Numbered from the stretch's first letter, positions 9,695 through 19,778 are shown. The stretch is DNA of 64,000 nucleotides from Microvirga terrae (GCF_013307435.2 NZ_CP102845.1:3904001-3968000), one strand, 5' to 3'. Notes: a model not told the origin generated them from the sequence alone. A program made the numbers and translations.

Positions 9695-10408
9695 ATGCGT
9701 AATCATTTTGGTATTCTGGCAACAGGCTTCAGTTTCCTCCTGAGTTCAGTTGTATTGATGCCTGCTCAGGCAAGTCCCCGATCGGAAAGATGCTATTTAT
9801 CTGCGCCGCCGCAAAAGGGTTGCGCGTCCTCTCATCTTCGCAAAAATCATGACAATAGAGTAGTGCGAGTTCAGGGCGCAGCCCCATCAAGGGAATCGAC
9901 GTCTCGCAAGCGCACATTCTCGACTGCAGTTGTACACCGGCCGCGTGCTCCAGCGGCCCCTGACGTGACAGGCTCTCTGCCAAAAGGGGGCGAAAATGGA
10001 CGTGATCTCACCGCATGGGAGTTGACGCAACTCTATAGCGATCGGACCTGGATCTGGTCGGAGGGCGGCGGCTATTTCGCCCCAGATGGAAGCTTCTACG
10101 CGGCGGTAGGATCAGACGCTCCGTCATCATATCTGGCACGTGGCAAGTGGCACACCGGAGCCAATGGCGAGATGTGCTTCCAGGCAATTTGGAATGGTCA
10201 AAGCGGCAAGAATGTCGAGCGGACCTGCTTCTACCATAAGATGGCTCAGGGGAAGATCCTTCAGAAGAGGGGCGACACCGGGTCCTGGTATGTTTTCAGG
10301 GGCTCTTCAGGACACAGGAATGAGTTCGATAAGATTTTGCCGGGCGATCGTATCAAAGCAAAGTTCGGCGAGGTTCGGGCGAAATATCTCTACGGCATTC
10401 TCATGTAA
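9695..10408 (+). CDS. Exported DUF995 protein
   Basis: A 237-residue protein with an N-terminal signal peptide (hydrophobic stretch about residues 6-24, ending near AQA). It then has a low-complexity basic linker to about residue 95 and a C-terminal DUF995-like domain (about 105-237). The domain is recognised by LYSDRTWIWSEGGGYFAPDG, the spaced CF...TCF cysteines and the WYVF segment. Such proteins occur near exopolysaccharide genes in rhizobia; their biochemical role is unknown. A paralogue follows at 10506, and a GH26-like hydrolase after that, so it probably acts in the periplasm or on the cell surface in polysaccharide handling. Confidence 0.75.
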   Translation: MRNHFGILATGFSFLLSSVVLMPAQASPRSERCYLSAPPQKGCASSHLRKNHDNRVVRVQGAAPSRESTSRKRTFSTAVVHRPRAPAAPDVTGSLPKGGENGRDLTAWELTQLYSDRTWIWSEGGGYFAPDGSFYAAVGSDAPSSYLARGKWHTGANGEMCFQAIWNGQSGKNVERTCFYHKMAQGKILQKRGDTGSWYVFRGSSGHRNEFDKILPGDRIKAKFGEVRAKYLYGILM

Positions 10409-10505
10409 ACCTTGGCTCCGCAGCCTTGGAGCACCGGCTGATCTGTCGCGATCAATCTGTATGAGGGTTCCTAGAGGCGGATTCATCAGCGAAGGAATTG
10501 TCTCG

Positions 10506-11042
10506 ATGCGGCATCAACTTGGATTCTCTCATCTGCGGAAGCTGATGATACTCGGCGTTGTTTGCCTTTCAGGAATCGCGACCGCAGGTGCCGCAGATGC
10601 CAAGCCCACGAAAGGAGCCGCCTCGGAGGCGCCGGGCGGCAGACCGATGACCGCAGCTGAACTTCGCAAGCTTTACGGCGGGAAGACTTGGCTCTGGTCC
10701 AATGGTGGGGGCTACATGGATCCGAGCGGACGCTTTTATGCGGCCGTAGGGACCAAGCGCGCCACGGGGTCATTGGCTAGGGGGACCTGGGCGACGGACG
10801 GCAAGGGGAGAATGTGCTTCGAAGGGCGCTGGAAAACGCAGACGGGGAGCAACTCCGCCAGGACTTGCTTTACCCACTACGTGAACGGCGCTGAGATCTA
10901 CCAGCGCCGGGCCCCCCGTGGAGCTTGGTATGTGTTCAAGCATGCCGAGGCACAACAGAATGACGAATTCAACAAGATCGTAACGGGCAACCGAATTGCC
11001 GAGCAGTTCGGCCAGATCAGGGCGGCTCTGGCCTCGCGGTAG
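10506..11042 (+). CDS. Exported DUF995 protein, paralogue
   Basis: A 178-residue paralogue of the preceding gene, with the same LYGGKTWLWSNGGGYMDPSG block, paired cysteine segments MCF and TCF, and a WYVF segment. It lacks the long basic linker of its neighbour. I choose the ATG at 10506 because AAGGA lies about 8 bases upstream and a clean signal peptide follows at once (hydrophobic stretch about residues 12-29, cleaved near AGA). A longer frame reaching back into the previous gene is not supported. The tandem arrangement suggests duplication with divergence. The domain spans nearly the whole mature protein. Confidence 0.74.
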   Translation: MRHQLGFSHLRKLMILGVVCLSGIATAGAADAKPTKGAASEAPGGRPMTAAELRKLYGGKTWLWSNGGGYMDPSGRFYAAVGTKRATGSLARGTWATDGKGRMCFEGRWKTQTGSNSARTCFTHYVNGAEIYQRRAPRGAWYVFKHAEAQQNDEFNKIVTGNRIAEQFGQIRAALASR

Positions 11043-11096
11043 TTTGTTCGGCGATCGGTCGAAGATGATTTGTTTTTTGCGTAAGGGGCCACAGAA

Positions 11097-12014
11097 ATGA
11101 GACTCGAGATCGGACTTGCCGCATTGGCCTGCCTTATGTTTGCATCAAACATGCAGCGGAGTGCGCAAGCTGATAACGCGAGCCCCGTTCCGAAGCTCGG
11201 CGTCTACGATCCTCATAAGTTGCTCCGTGATGATACGAGTTTTTCGCTGGAGCACACGTTTCTTTACTGGCAGGATTTCAAACCGGAAGAGTACAGATCC
11301 TTTGCCCAGGATGCTGCCAAACGTGGGCGACAGGTACTCGTGACAGTCGAACCATGGACCAGAGCGCCGAACTGGAAGGACGGATCCGAGAAGCTTCTGA
11401 CCAATGTCATCGAGGGCGAGTTCGACCGCGAGATTTCAGCGATCTGTCACGAGATCGGAGCTTCTGATGCTCCCGTGATGGTCAGTTGGGGACACGAGAT
11501 GGATGAAACTCAGGGTCGGTTCCCATGGGCCAATAAGGATCCGCAGATCTTCCAGAAGGCTTACCAGCATTTCGTGGACCAGTGTAGGCCCATCGCGCCG
11601 AAGGCCCGGTTTGGCTGGACTCCAAAGGGTGAAGCCAATTTGGCTTCATACTATCCAGGTGACGCCTATGTCGATTTCATAGGCCTGACTTTGTTCGATC
11701 TTGAAGCGTGGAACATTGCACAGAACGATTCTCGAACATTCGCAGACAAGTTCGGCGCACTCCACGGACAGGTGGCAAATTTCGGCAAACCAATTGTCTT
11801 GGTTGAATTCGGAGTCGCCGGCACGGAAAGCTACGTAGAAAAGCAGCTGTCATGCGCCCAGGAAAAACTGCGGAGGTTCCCGCATGTCGAAGCGCTCGTT
11901 TACTTTAATGACCGAGAGACTTGGCATTGGCCTAAGCCACATGGCCAGCCAGATTGGCGCATCACCGACAGACGTCAATTTGGATGCCACCGCGAGTTTA
12001 CCTCATTGCCGTAG
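11097..12014 (+). CDS. Exported GH26-like glycoside hydrolase
   Basis: A 305-residue protein with a signal peptide (about 1-25) and a TIM-barrel domain resembling glycoside hydrolase family 26, whose members cleave beta-mannans or mixed beta-glucans. The acid/base glutamate is visible as Glu134 in WGHEMD and the nucleophile as Glu237 in VEFG, with the spacing expected for clan GH-A enzymes. It follows two DUF995 genes on the same strand and ends 20 bases before a convergent second hydrolase. In polysaccharide loci such enzymes trim or release the exported polymer. Substrate is inferred only from context. Confidence 0.78.
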   Translation: MRLEIGLAALACLMFASNMQRSAQADNASPVPKLGVYDPHKLLRDDTSFSLEHTFLYWQDFKPEEYRSFAQDAAKRGRQVLVTVEPWTRAPNWKDGSEKLLTNVIEGEFDREISAICHEIGASDAPVMVSWGHEMDETQGRFPWANKDPQIFQKAYQHFVDQCRPIAPKARFGWTPKGEANLASYYPGDAYVDFIGLTLFDLEAWNIAQNDSRTFADKFGALHGQVANFGKPIVLVEFGVAGTESYVEKQLSCAQEKLRRFPHVEALVYFNDRETWHWPKPHGQPDWRITDRRQFGCHREFTSLP

Positions 12015-12034
12015 GTCGAGTTCGGATCTGAGCG

Positions 12035-13345
12035 TCAGATAACAAAGATATCCGCCGCGCTCAGAGCCAAGCCCTTCTTGAGCAGGGCGATCTCTACCGC
12101 ACTGTATTTGTTACCTGAGCCGTCCGCATCATACGAAAGGTATCCACTCTTCTTATTATATGTGATATAGTCATTCTTGTCCTTAGGCGCGTTCGTTGCA
12201 AAGAACTTCTTGCTCAACTCCTCTGGCGCGCTTGAAGAGCCCTTCTTTCCCAGCATCGGGAAAATCTTATTGTCGAGCCAGATAGTGTCTTCACCGACCC
12301 TGAAGTCCTTTATGGTGTCCAGGTTCGTCTTCTTGTTCGGCTTGGTGTCGAAGGCGAACACATCGTCGCCCGCTCCACCCGTCAGCGTATCGTTGCCAGT
12401 TGAACCCCAAAGCCGATCATTGCCGTCTCCTCCCGACAAAATATCGCTTCCGGCGCGGCCCTTGAACTCATTGTGCTCCGAGCCGCCAACCATCTTATCC
12501 TTCTTCGATGTTCCCGATTGGCTGACAAGGATGGGAGGAGCCTCACCGAGCGTGCTCCGTCCGCTGTTTAGATCATCGAAAACCTGGCCGACCTTTGTCA
12601 GACCACCGTTTTGGTCGAACAGCCCGCTATTTAGGTTCCATCCATCGCCGCCCTCGTAGGCTGCGAACCATGCATGCTTCTCGATGAACGGAAGATCGTC
12701 CATCATATGGGCACCCGCCAGTGCAAATGCCGCCTGCTCCTCCTCTGTGAATCGCCCCGGATTGCTCCAGTCAGCCAGACACCATTCGGTCACCCAGATG
12801 GGCTTGTTGTACTGCTTATAAACAGCTTCAAGCCACGCTTTGAACTCGTTGACGTCCTTGCTTTGCGAGAAATAGTGAACGGCAATGAAGTCAACGCGAA
12901 GGCCCGCATTGTCTACCTCAGTCATGAAGCGTCCAAGCCAAGAGTTTTCACCGAGGACCCCATGCTGTGTTGGGGCCGGAGAGCCTAGCCGCAGGCCTGT
13001 CGCTTCAAGCTGCGACCACAGTGCCACCGCCTGATCCACTGACATGTTTGCTTGATAAAGATCATCAGGTTCATTGAAGCCTAGGAGAGTGGTCGCCCCC
13101 GCGGCCTTTGCCTGCTCGATTTCCTTAAGATCAAGAGCGGCGCCACCCCAAACCATTGGGGCGTAGCTTGCCTGCTCGGGCGTCTCATCGACATCCCACA
13201 GCGCGCGCTCATCCCAGTTGTAATACCAGTTGAACTTCGCACGATCGACATCGTTGAGCGCGGTGCCGAGATTGTCCTTATCCCAAAGTCCGATTCCGAT
13301 TTTCTCCGGATTGTCGATCCTATACGGAAGATTGCCGGTGGACAT
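12035..13345 (-). CDS. GH128-like hydrolase with RTX repeats, type I secreted
   Basis: This 436-residue protein combines a catalytic domain of the glycosyl-hydrolase catalytic-core type (GH128-like, about residues 15-260) with calcium-binding RTX nonapeptide repeats (about 287-330: GGSEHNEF, GGDGNDRL, GGAGDDVF). Glu92 in GFNEPDD and Glu187 in VTEW are the likely acid/base and nucleophile. GH128 enzymes cleave beta-1,3-glucan. There is no N-terminal signal peptide, and the C-terminus ends in short hydrophobic residues (AADIFVI), as in type I secreted proteins. It is therefore probably exported by an ABC-type system not seen here. It converges on the GH26-like gene and likely processes the polysaccharide outside the cell. 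Confidence 0.82.
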   Translation of the reverse strand: MSTGNLPYRIDNPEKIGIGLWDKDNLGTALNDVDRAKFNWYYNWDERALWDVDETPEQASYAPMVWGGAALDLKEIEQAKAAGATTLLGFNEPDDLYQANMSVDQAVALWSQLEATGLRLGSPAPTQHGVLGENSWLGRFMTEVDNAGLRVDFIAVHYFSQSKDVNEFKAWLEAVYKQYNKPIWVTEWCLADWSNPGRFTEEEQAAFALAGAHMMDDLPFIEKHAWFAAYEGGDGWNLNSGLFDQNGGLTKVGQVFDDLNSGRSTLGEAPPILVSQSGTSKKDKMVGGSEHNEFKGRAGSDILSGGDGNDRLWGSTGNDTLTGGAGDDVFAFDTKPNKKTNLDTIKDFRVGEDTIWLDNKIFPMLGKKGSSSAPEELSKKFFATNAPKDKNDYITYNKKSGYLSYDADGSGNKYSAVEIALLKKGLALSAADIFVI

Positions 13346-13709
13346 GTTAATTCACTCCAGACAACTGGCAGCTTGGATCGTCACTGAAAATAAGAGCATG
13401 AACGCGCCAATCACAAAGTAGGATATACTTCAACTTGGCACCCACAATGCATCGAATTCAGCACCCGATCCGATGGATGACTTGCTACGACCTTTCTCCC
13501 GACTATCGGATTTGCTTGTCATTCACATGGAAGCAACAAATGATCGAAGGAATAATCCGTCATGGACACCCTAGAGGCTCTCCAAGAGGAAGAAAATTCG
13601 GCTACACGCCATAGGCCGTATGGCCTAACGTCGATCGAGAGACTCAATTCCACTTGGCAGCCAATTCGCTGCCATGTGTGTACCGGTTACGGCCTGTTTG
13701 GGGGCAATT
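13346..13709. other. Non-coding stretch upstream of the RTX hydrolase
   Basis: About 360 bases between the RTX hydrolase start and the left end of the IS3 remnant. It should hold the hydrolase promoter. I see no credible gene, terminator or repeat in it. Confidence 0.4.
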
Positions 13710-15019
13710 TGTTGTAGCCCCTCGAATTGAGCGGACAGGGCTTCCCACTTGGCTAAGTGATAGGCTTAACGTTGTGACTATGACTAACCCCACCCCCGAT
13801 CGACATCCCGAGCGGCCCGGAACGGCGCTGCCGCAGGACGGCCGCCGGGAACGTGGCCATCATCAGCAAAACCTAGGAGCCGGGTGGCACCGCCACTCTG
13901 GTCACCCGCCGGCACCGCATTGCCCCGAACCAACTCTTTCACCGGCGCAAGCTGGCTGCCCAAGGCGCTTTGACGGCGGCTGGGCGTGGCGAGGAGGTCG
14001 TGCGGCCTCCGATTACCACGCTCTCCAGAACCACGTGCGCGAGCTGCAGCGGCTATTGGGCAGGAAGACGCTTGAGGCCGAGGTGCTCAAGGAGGCCTTG
14101 GAGGTGGCGGTCTCAAAAAAGGCTGCTGCGGTCCGTCTCGTTGCCGAAGGACGGTTCCCGATGAGTGTTGTCGCCGAGAACCTTGGAGTGGCGCGCTCGA
14201 ACCTCATCAAGCAGACGCAGCCACAAATCTCCCGCTCGCGCGGCCGGCCGCCCTTGCCGGATGCCGCTGTGGTCGAGGAGATCAAGGCCGTGATCGCCAC
14301 CATGCCCACCTACGGCTATCGGCGGGTGCATGCCGCTCTGGCGCGCCGAGCTCATGAGCAGGGCCGGGCCCCTCCCAACCACAAGCGGGTTTATCGGGTG
14401 ATGAAGGTGCACGGCCTGCTGCTCGAGCGACATGCGGGCGGCGCTGAGACACGCCGGCACGACGGGCGCATCGCGGTCGCGCGGTCCAATCTCCGATGGT
14501 GCTCGGACGCATTTGAGCTCGGCTGTGACAATGGCGCGAAGGTGCGGGTGGCGTTTGCCCTGGACTGCTGTGACCGCGATGCGCTGGGCTATGTTGCCAC
14601 GACAGAGGGGATCAAAGGCGAGGATGTCTGCGATCTTATGCTCAGCGCGGTCAAGCATCGCTTCGGGCCTGTGAACCGGCTGCCGCACACGATCGGGTGG
14701 CTGACCGACAACGGAAGCTGCTAGGTCAGGGCCAACCCGGTCGTTTGCCCGGGAGCTTGGACTGGAACCGCGCACCACGCCGATGGAGAGCCCGCAATCG
14801 AACAGCATGGCTGAGGCCTTCGTGCGCACGATCAAGCGCGATTATGCTCGCGTCAGCTCCTGCCCGGGTGCCTGCTCCGTGATGGCCGCGCTGCCAGGCT
14901 GGTTGGGTCATGACAACCATCTTCACCCGCATCGGGCTCTCGGCTATCGTGCACCCCGCGAGTTCATCGCGGCCCATCAAACCAAGGAAGCGATGTCCGC
15001 TCTTTAAGGGGCAACCACA
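13710..15019 (+). mobile_element. Degenerate IS3-family element
   Basis: The left end TGTTGTAGCCCCT at 13710 and the right end, read in reverse from 15019 as TGTGGTTGCCCCT, form imperfect inverted repeats that both continue to GCGGACA. The element is about 1.31 kb and related to, but clearly diverged from, the second IS3 copy at 19710. Its reading frame is broken, so it is a fossil. I found no matching target duplication. Confidence 0.75.
13782..15007 (+). pseudogene. IS3-family transposase remnant
   Basis: OrfA-like and OrfB-like parts lie in one frame up to a stop at 14722-14724. The OrfA N-terminus is scrambled compared with the copy at 19779, but the [20 protein letters not shown] coiled coil is recognisable. 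The rve-type core is visible (WCSDAFELGCDNG, WLTDNG). After the premature TAG the correct frame resumes near 14740 as FARELGLEPRTTPMESPQSN, with the catalytic glutamate in MAEAFVRTIKRDY. At least one frameshift and one nonsense change are present. Confidence 0.75.
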
Positions 15020-15119
15020 CGATTGCAGAGTGGCCATGATCAATGACCTTCATGTGGCCCTTGCTTGTGGGATATTGCCGGATGTCCACACCGAAGCATT
15101 CTGGCGTTACCGGCTAAGG

Positions 15120-15572
15120 CTACGCAAATTGATCAGCCTGCCGTCCTGTGAACATATCAAGCATGCTCAAAGTCGCCCTGCAGTTCTCAAGAGTTTCCCC
15201 GTCAACGGCTTTGGCGGCTAAGTCGCTAGCTAACCCTTCGTAGAAGGAGTCTAGTGCCTCCAGGAGTTTCTGACCTTTCGCGGTCAGCTTTATAAGAACA
15301 AGCCGACGATCATTCTCGGATCGCGATTGGTCGATGTAGCCGTTTTCCGTAAGACGTTTCAAGTTGTAGGAAATATTAGTACCCTGATAACAGCCGCGGA
15401 TCATGAGATCCTTGGCGGTAACCTCCTGGGGCCCGATATTGAGCAGGATCATCGCCTGAACAGCGTTGATATCTTGGATCTTCAGTTGTGTGAGCTCAAC
15501 CTGCAATCTATCGAGCGTTCGGCGATGAAGCCGTTCCGCAAGTGCAATCACAGCAAGATATTCTTGCTTCAT
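15120..15572 (-). CDS. MarR-family regulator, LdtR-like
   Basis: A roughly 150-residue winged-helix transcription factor. Its central part (ERLHRR, QDINAVQAMILLNIG, RGCYQGTNISYNLKRLTENGYI, NDRRLVLIKLT) is very like LdtR. LdtR is a MarR-type regulator studied in Liberibacter and rhizobia that controls an L,D-transpeptidase and envelope stress genes. The recognition helix is in NISYNLKRLTENGY and the wing in SENDRRLVLIKLT. I place the start at 15572 because AGGA lies about 8 bases upstream; a start 12 codons earlier is possible. It is an intact gene between two IS remnants, with no target gene next to it, so it may act in trans. Confidence 0.82.
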   Translation of the reverse strand: MKQEYLAVIALAERLHRRTLDRLQVELTQLKIQDINAVQAMILLNIGPQEVTAKDLMIRGCYQGTNISYNLKRLTENGYIDQSRSENDRRLVLIKLTAKGQKLLEALDSFYEGLASDLAAKAVDGETLENCRATLSMLDMFTGRQADQFA

Positions 15573-16239
15573 GTATGCTTCCTGAATCCAACCGACAAAT
15601 TGGCTCATCCGTTCAACTTGACTGTTAGCCTCGTCTCACAGCGAATCACATATAAATCCGTAATTCACCGTGCAATGGTGCACTCTATAGATCACGAGCC
15701 AACCATAACCGCGCACGTTGGTTGTTGCCTTCCTACTAGCATATACCGCCTTTGCTCCTCTGTCCCGAAGCCGAGTGATCCCGGCAACGGCTTCTCACCA
15801 CATTCTCTTGAAGAAGGAGTGGAAGCTCCTTGAACTATCCTATCTTACGAAACGTTATTACATAATATGATATATTTGTCCGGCGTCTTCTTCCTCTATC
15901 ACATCTTTAAGCTTCTAAGTCATACATACCGACAAATTCCTCGAAATCAGCAAGGCACCGGAGGCCGCTCGTTTGCCGAATTTAACATAAATAACTTTTG
16001 AGCCGAGTGGCCAATAACGATTGCGGCGAGCGCGGCGACAAAGCCCCTTCAAGATCTCTTCGCTTCATAACTTAGTTCGTCAACTGGACGTAGACGAACC
16101 TCTCCATCGTCACAATCAGGGTCATGTCAGGTTAGCAGAGGTCGATACCTCTGCAGGGTCTCAGACATGAGCAGGAAGCCCCAAACATATTGAGGTTTTC
16201 TCGACCCAGCTGAAATCATCAACGAAGCCATCTGGTTGG
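15573..16239. other. AT-rich intergenic region
   Basis: About 670 bases upstream of the LdtR-like gene, AT-rich around 15835-15880, which suits a promoter area. No gene-like frame is recognised and no RNA gene is seen. Its far end borders a decayed RTX gene. Confidence 0.4.
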
Positions 16240-16678
16240 GTCACCGCTTCAGCCTCAGTTTGCGAGAAGTCGAGCTCATCCTGGCGGCCCTCTTATCCCC
16301 AGTCAGCGTGTCGTCTAAGTCAGAACCGACAACGTTCTCGAAGTTCACCCAAGCGTCCCTCTGGGAGTCGTTGACATCGCCGCCGCCTGCGCTGAGGCCG
16401 ACCGAGACACATGCCCCGGAAAACCGTTAGGATACGGTGTCGATGCTCTCGCCGTCGTCCATCCCTCGTTTAAGGGCCACCTATGACCCTGGGATTTCTA
16501 GCGTCAAATGAGTAGCAGCGCCTTCTGGCTAGCTGCACACAATGTCGCCGACAGACGGATTGTTGTAGGCCGAGACGATAAGCCCCGCCATGTGAATGTA
16601 CCAGTCGCTGCAGGCGTCACCTGTGTTCTGGCTGCCGTCGCGCAAGTTGATCACAAGTCCAGATGTTCAATCCACCTA

Positions 16679-17780
16679 ATGATCTTCACGAAAGCGGTGT
16701 AATATAGGGCGGTGTCTATCCTCGTGAGGAGGTGCACGATGGGTGACAACGTTTGGCGCCCGGCGCATCTGACGCAGGGACAAATGGATGAGCGTCGTCT
16801 GGCGGCAGCGACGCTGTTGCGGCAGGGGCGGCTCTCCCAGGCGGAGTTCGCCCGACACCTTGGCGTGAGCCCGGCCAGCGTCTCGCGCTGGGCTGGCACG
16901 CTGGCGCAGCAGGGCCGGCGCGGCCTGGAAGCCCAACCCATCACAGGACGCCCACCGCGGCTCGATGAGACAGCCTGGGCCCGGCTGGGCCGGCTCCTGG
17001 ATCGGGGCGCCGTAGCGGCAGGCTTTGGCACCGAGCGCTGGACTCTCACGCGCATTGCCGCCCTGATCGAGCGCGAGTTCGGGGTTCACTATCATCCCCG
17101 CTATCTGGAGCGGCCGCTCAAGGCGCACGGCTTCACTGTGCAACGTCCCGCCACACGGGCCAAGGAGCGCGACGAGTTGGTGATTGCGGTCTGGCCCAAG
17201 CGGGAATGGGTAGCGCTCAAATAAAAGGCGCGCCGGGAGCGCCGGACCATCCTGCTCGTGGATGAGACCGGCAACAGCTTCCGCGCCCGACCGGGTACGA
17301 CCTGGGCCCGGCGCGGGATTACCCCGATCCTCCAGCGGGTGAGCAAGCGGCGCGAGGTGTCGAGCATTGTGGCGATCACGCCCGACGGGCGGCTCTATGC
17401 CAGACACGTCCGCACCTGCGTCTCGAGCCAAACCGTGATCTCGGCCCTGCGCTACTTCCGCCGCAAGATCGGCACGCCCCTGCGGGTGGTGTGGGATCGG
17501 CTCAATGCCCATCGGTCACAAGCGACCACCGCCTTCATCGCAGCCCACCCGCAGGATTATGCGGCGGCCTACCTGCCGGCCTATGCTCCCGAGCTCAACC
17601 CGGAGGAGCAGTGCAATGCCTGCGTCAAGCGCGCCATGGAGAACGCCCTACCTGGATCAGTCGCGGACCTGCACCGTCTGGTCCGCAGCGAATTCAGCCA
17701 TCTTCAGCACCAACCTGAGATGATCGTCAGCTTCTTTCGCCACGCAGGGCTCTCCGTTGCAGGAATTCCGTGAAGATCAT
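16679..17780 (+). mobile_element. IS630-family element inserted in an RTX remnant
   Basis: The ends are ATGATCTTCACG at 16679 and its inverted copy CGTGAAGATCAT ending at 17780. Both are flanked by TA (16677-16678 and 17781-17782), the target duplication typical of IS630. At about 1.1 kb it contains one transposase frame broken by an in-frame stop. Confidence 0.87.
16739..17773 (+). pseudogene. IS630-family transposase with in-frame stop
   Basis: An N-terminal helix-turn-helix (RLSQAEFARHLGVSPASVSRW) is followed by the DDE domain: LLVDETG, VWDRLNAHRS and APELNPEEQ hold the three acidic residues. A TAA at 17222-17224 splits the frame between the two halves without changing frame, at KREWVALK. 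Start ATG 16739 follows GAGGAGG. It is most simply a nonsense-inactivated copy. Related IS630 elements that use frameshifting exist, but here no shift is needed, only readthrough. Confidence 0.82.
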
Positions 17781-18091
17781 TAGGAGGTGTAGTCGCGATA
17801 GACGACGCCCGTGCAGCCATTCAGAACGTCTGCTCCCTCTCCCAATCAATCACCGTGTCATCGTCATCATTGCGGACGAACAGGCGGTCATTGCCGGCGC
17901 CGCCATACAAAATATCTCGCTATGCGCCAGCGTCGGACGTGTCGTCGCCTGCGCCCCCGTTCAGCGCATCCGTCAGGAGCATACTGCGCGATCGAGCTTT
18001 GGAGCCGCTCAGACTTCGGAGGCACAAAGCTCTTGCTACGTTAGAACTCCAGGATGGCCCTGACCTGGTCCGCCTCGGAGGGTTCAAACCC

Positions 18092-18500
18092 CTATGAGCG
18101 CAGCCAGTTGGCATCGTCAGGCGCGCCGGCCGTCCTCCCGCGTTCAGCGAGACGGCGGTAGACCATGCCGCTAATCCGGTTCGCGCGCTCACCCCTTATC
18201 GGATCAGGGCCTTCAAACACCCGGTCAACTATGGCGACGAGCTCAAGGTTTGGCGGCATGGCGGCGGGCAACTGCAACGAGGATCGCCCTCGCGCGACTG
18301 AACACCTAGGTCAGGTGGCCGCGCCGCATCTCGTCGAACACGACCTCGCTCATCGCGGTCAGCTCCGCTCCGATCCAGCGCGCCTCGGCCCAGTGGGTCG
18401 ACTGCAGGCTAATCTGCAGGACCTGCCGTACGTTCGAGCCGGGAGCCGGCGCCGCCAGAAATATACCGCACCGCGACGCATAGGATGAGAAACGGCCGGC
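18092..18500 (-). pseudogene. Possible tyrosine-recombinase N-terminal remnant
   Basis: On the minus strand a short frame reads NVRQVLQISLQSTHWAEARW and then MSEVVFDEMRRGHLT before a stop. Further on, another piece contains RISGMVYRRLAERGRTAG. This pattern resembles the N-terminal arm of phage-type integrases found near tRNA genes in Hyphomicrobiales. The pieces are separated by stops, so it is a relic. It lies just outside the tRNA-Gln gene. Confidence 0.35.
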
Positions 18501-18599
18501 ATGTGTGACACCCATGTGAGACAGGGATGTGCAGCAGTGCGGAGCGACTCGCCCAAAATCGGGCGAAAAAGCCACCCATTCCAGGAACTTAGGATGGTA

Positions 18600-18674
<75 letters not shown>

Positions 18675-18819
18675 ATCGGTGTGGCGTGTACATAATCGGC
18701 CAGATGGCGGCTGGCAACACCGTTTTACGATGGCCACATATTGTCAAGAAAGGCTGAATTCTCCCCTTGCGGTGCTCTCCCCTCGCCGCTATAAGACCGG
18801 CCTCCCGAGAATCCTCGGT

Positions 18820-18901
18820 GTCGGAGTGTAGCGCAGTCTGGTAGCGCACCACGTTCGGGACGTGGGGGTCGCAGGTTCAAATCCTGCCACTCCGACCATT
18901 C
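18820..18901 (+). repeat. Left copy of 82-bp attachment-type direct repeat
   Basis: The 82 bases here are identical to 23799-23880 and cover the whole tRNA-Pro gene plus 2 bases upstream and 3 downstream. Sequence diverges sharply outside. Direct repeats at a tRNA gene next to an integrase are the hallmark of attL and attR. Repetition of the entire tRNA gene is longer than usual. Confidence 0.85.
18822..18898 (+). tRNA. tRNA-Pro (CGG), copy 1
   Basis: A 77-base tRNA gene with acceptor stem CGGAGTG/CACTCCG, anticodon loop TTCGGGA (anticodon CGG), T-arm GCAGGTTCAAATCCTGC and encoded CCA. It is identical to the copy at 23801. An integrase gene follows 103 bases downstream, so this tRNA is the attachment site of the island between the two copies. 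Confidence 0.96.
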
Positions 18902-19001
18902 TTAAGCTAGGGATTATAAGGGTTTAGGCCCTGCCCTGCCCCTCAAACAAACGCCTCGCAAGCCTCGCTGGCACAACGTCGGCACATCAAGGGGTTAAGC
19001 G

Positions 19002-19709
19002 ATGGCTACAATCCGTAAGCGTGGGGATCGTTGGCACGGTCAAGTGCGGCGAAAGGGTTCTCCGAGTATCACCCGATCCTTCCTAAACAAGTCAGACGCC
19101 CAAGTCTGGGCAAGGCAGACGGAGCGTGAGGTTGATCGTCGTGGTCTTCCTGTGGACAGGAAGCCGCTGGAGCGGATCACCGTGGGTGAGATATTCACTC
19201 GCTACCGCGATGAGGTTATCCCCAAGAAGCGTGGTCGCAACAATGAAACAGTCGCCGTCAATGTCTTTCTCCGGCATAAACTGAGCCGTACTCCAATCTC
19301 TGAACTGACTACGACTCACGTTGCGACTTACAGGGATGAGCGCCTCCAAGCGGTGAAACCCTCCACTCTCAACCGTCAGTTAGACATATTCCGCCATGCG
19401 TTGGAGGTTGCGAGAAAGGACTGGGCGCTTCCGCTCAGCAGCAATCCGTTTGCCCTTATCAGCAGACCGAAGATCAGAGACGCTAGGGAGCGGAGACTGC
19501 AACCAGGGGAATGGGAACGGCTGGTCGCGGCGTGTCACCAGTGCCGTGGTCCTTACCTCCTCCTGATGGTGGAGCTTGCGTTAGAGAATGCAATGCGGCG
19601 TGGCGAACTGCTCAATGCCAAGTGGCGCGATGTAAGCCCGAGCAGAAGAACCCTGCATATCCCACTCACTAAGAACGACTACCCTCGCACCATTCCCTTG
19701 ACTGGTAGG
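19002..19709 (+). pseudogene. Tyrosine integrase truncated by IS3
   Basis: About 236 residues of a phage-type integrase that recombines attachment sites at the adjacent tRNA-Pro. The N-terminal arm-binding region (MATIRKRGDRWHGQVRRKG) and core-binding domain (about 60-150) are intact. The catalytic domain begins with NAMRRGELLNAKWRDV, which carries the first active-site arginine. The reading frame is cut by the IS3 element near 19710, before the HxxR and tyrosine motifs. I cannot find the missing C-terminal half on the other side of the IS, so more than a simple insertion has occurred. The island is probably no longer self-mobile. Confidence 0.85.
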
Positions 19710-19778
19710 TGAAGTAGCCCCTGAATAGACCGGACACGATCTCCCACCTCTCTAAGAGATAGGAGTAGTGTTGGTGCT

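Larger units (their letters stand above)
16240..18070 (-). pseudogene. RTX-type protein remnant, split by IS630
   Basis: Pieces of an RTX calcium-binding protein are readable on the minus strand on both sides of the IS630 element. Upstream (about 18000-17783) one reads LNGGAGDDTSD, a stop, then YGGAGNDRLFVRNDDDDTVIDW. Downstream (about 16676-16240) one reads SGLVINLRDGSQNTGDA, SAYNNPSVGD and FENVVGSDLDDTLTGD. Several in-frame stops and frame changes show long decay. The GGxGxD nonapeptides and the NFENVxGSxxDDTLTG phrase are typical of type I secreted adhesins or toxins. How much of the N-terminus existed is unclear. Confidence 0.65.
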
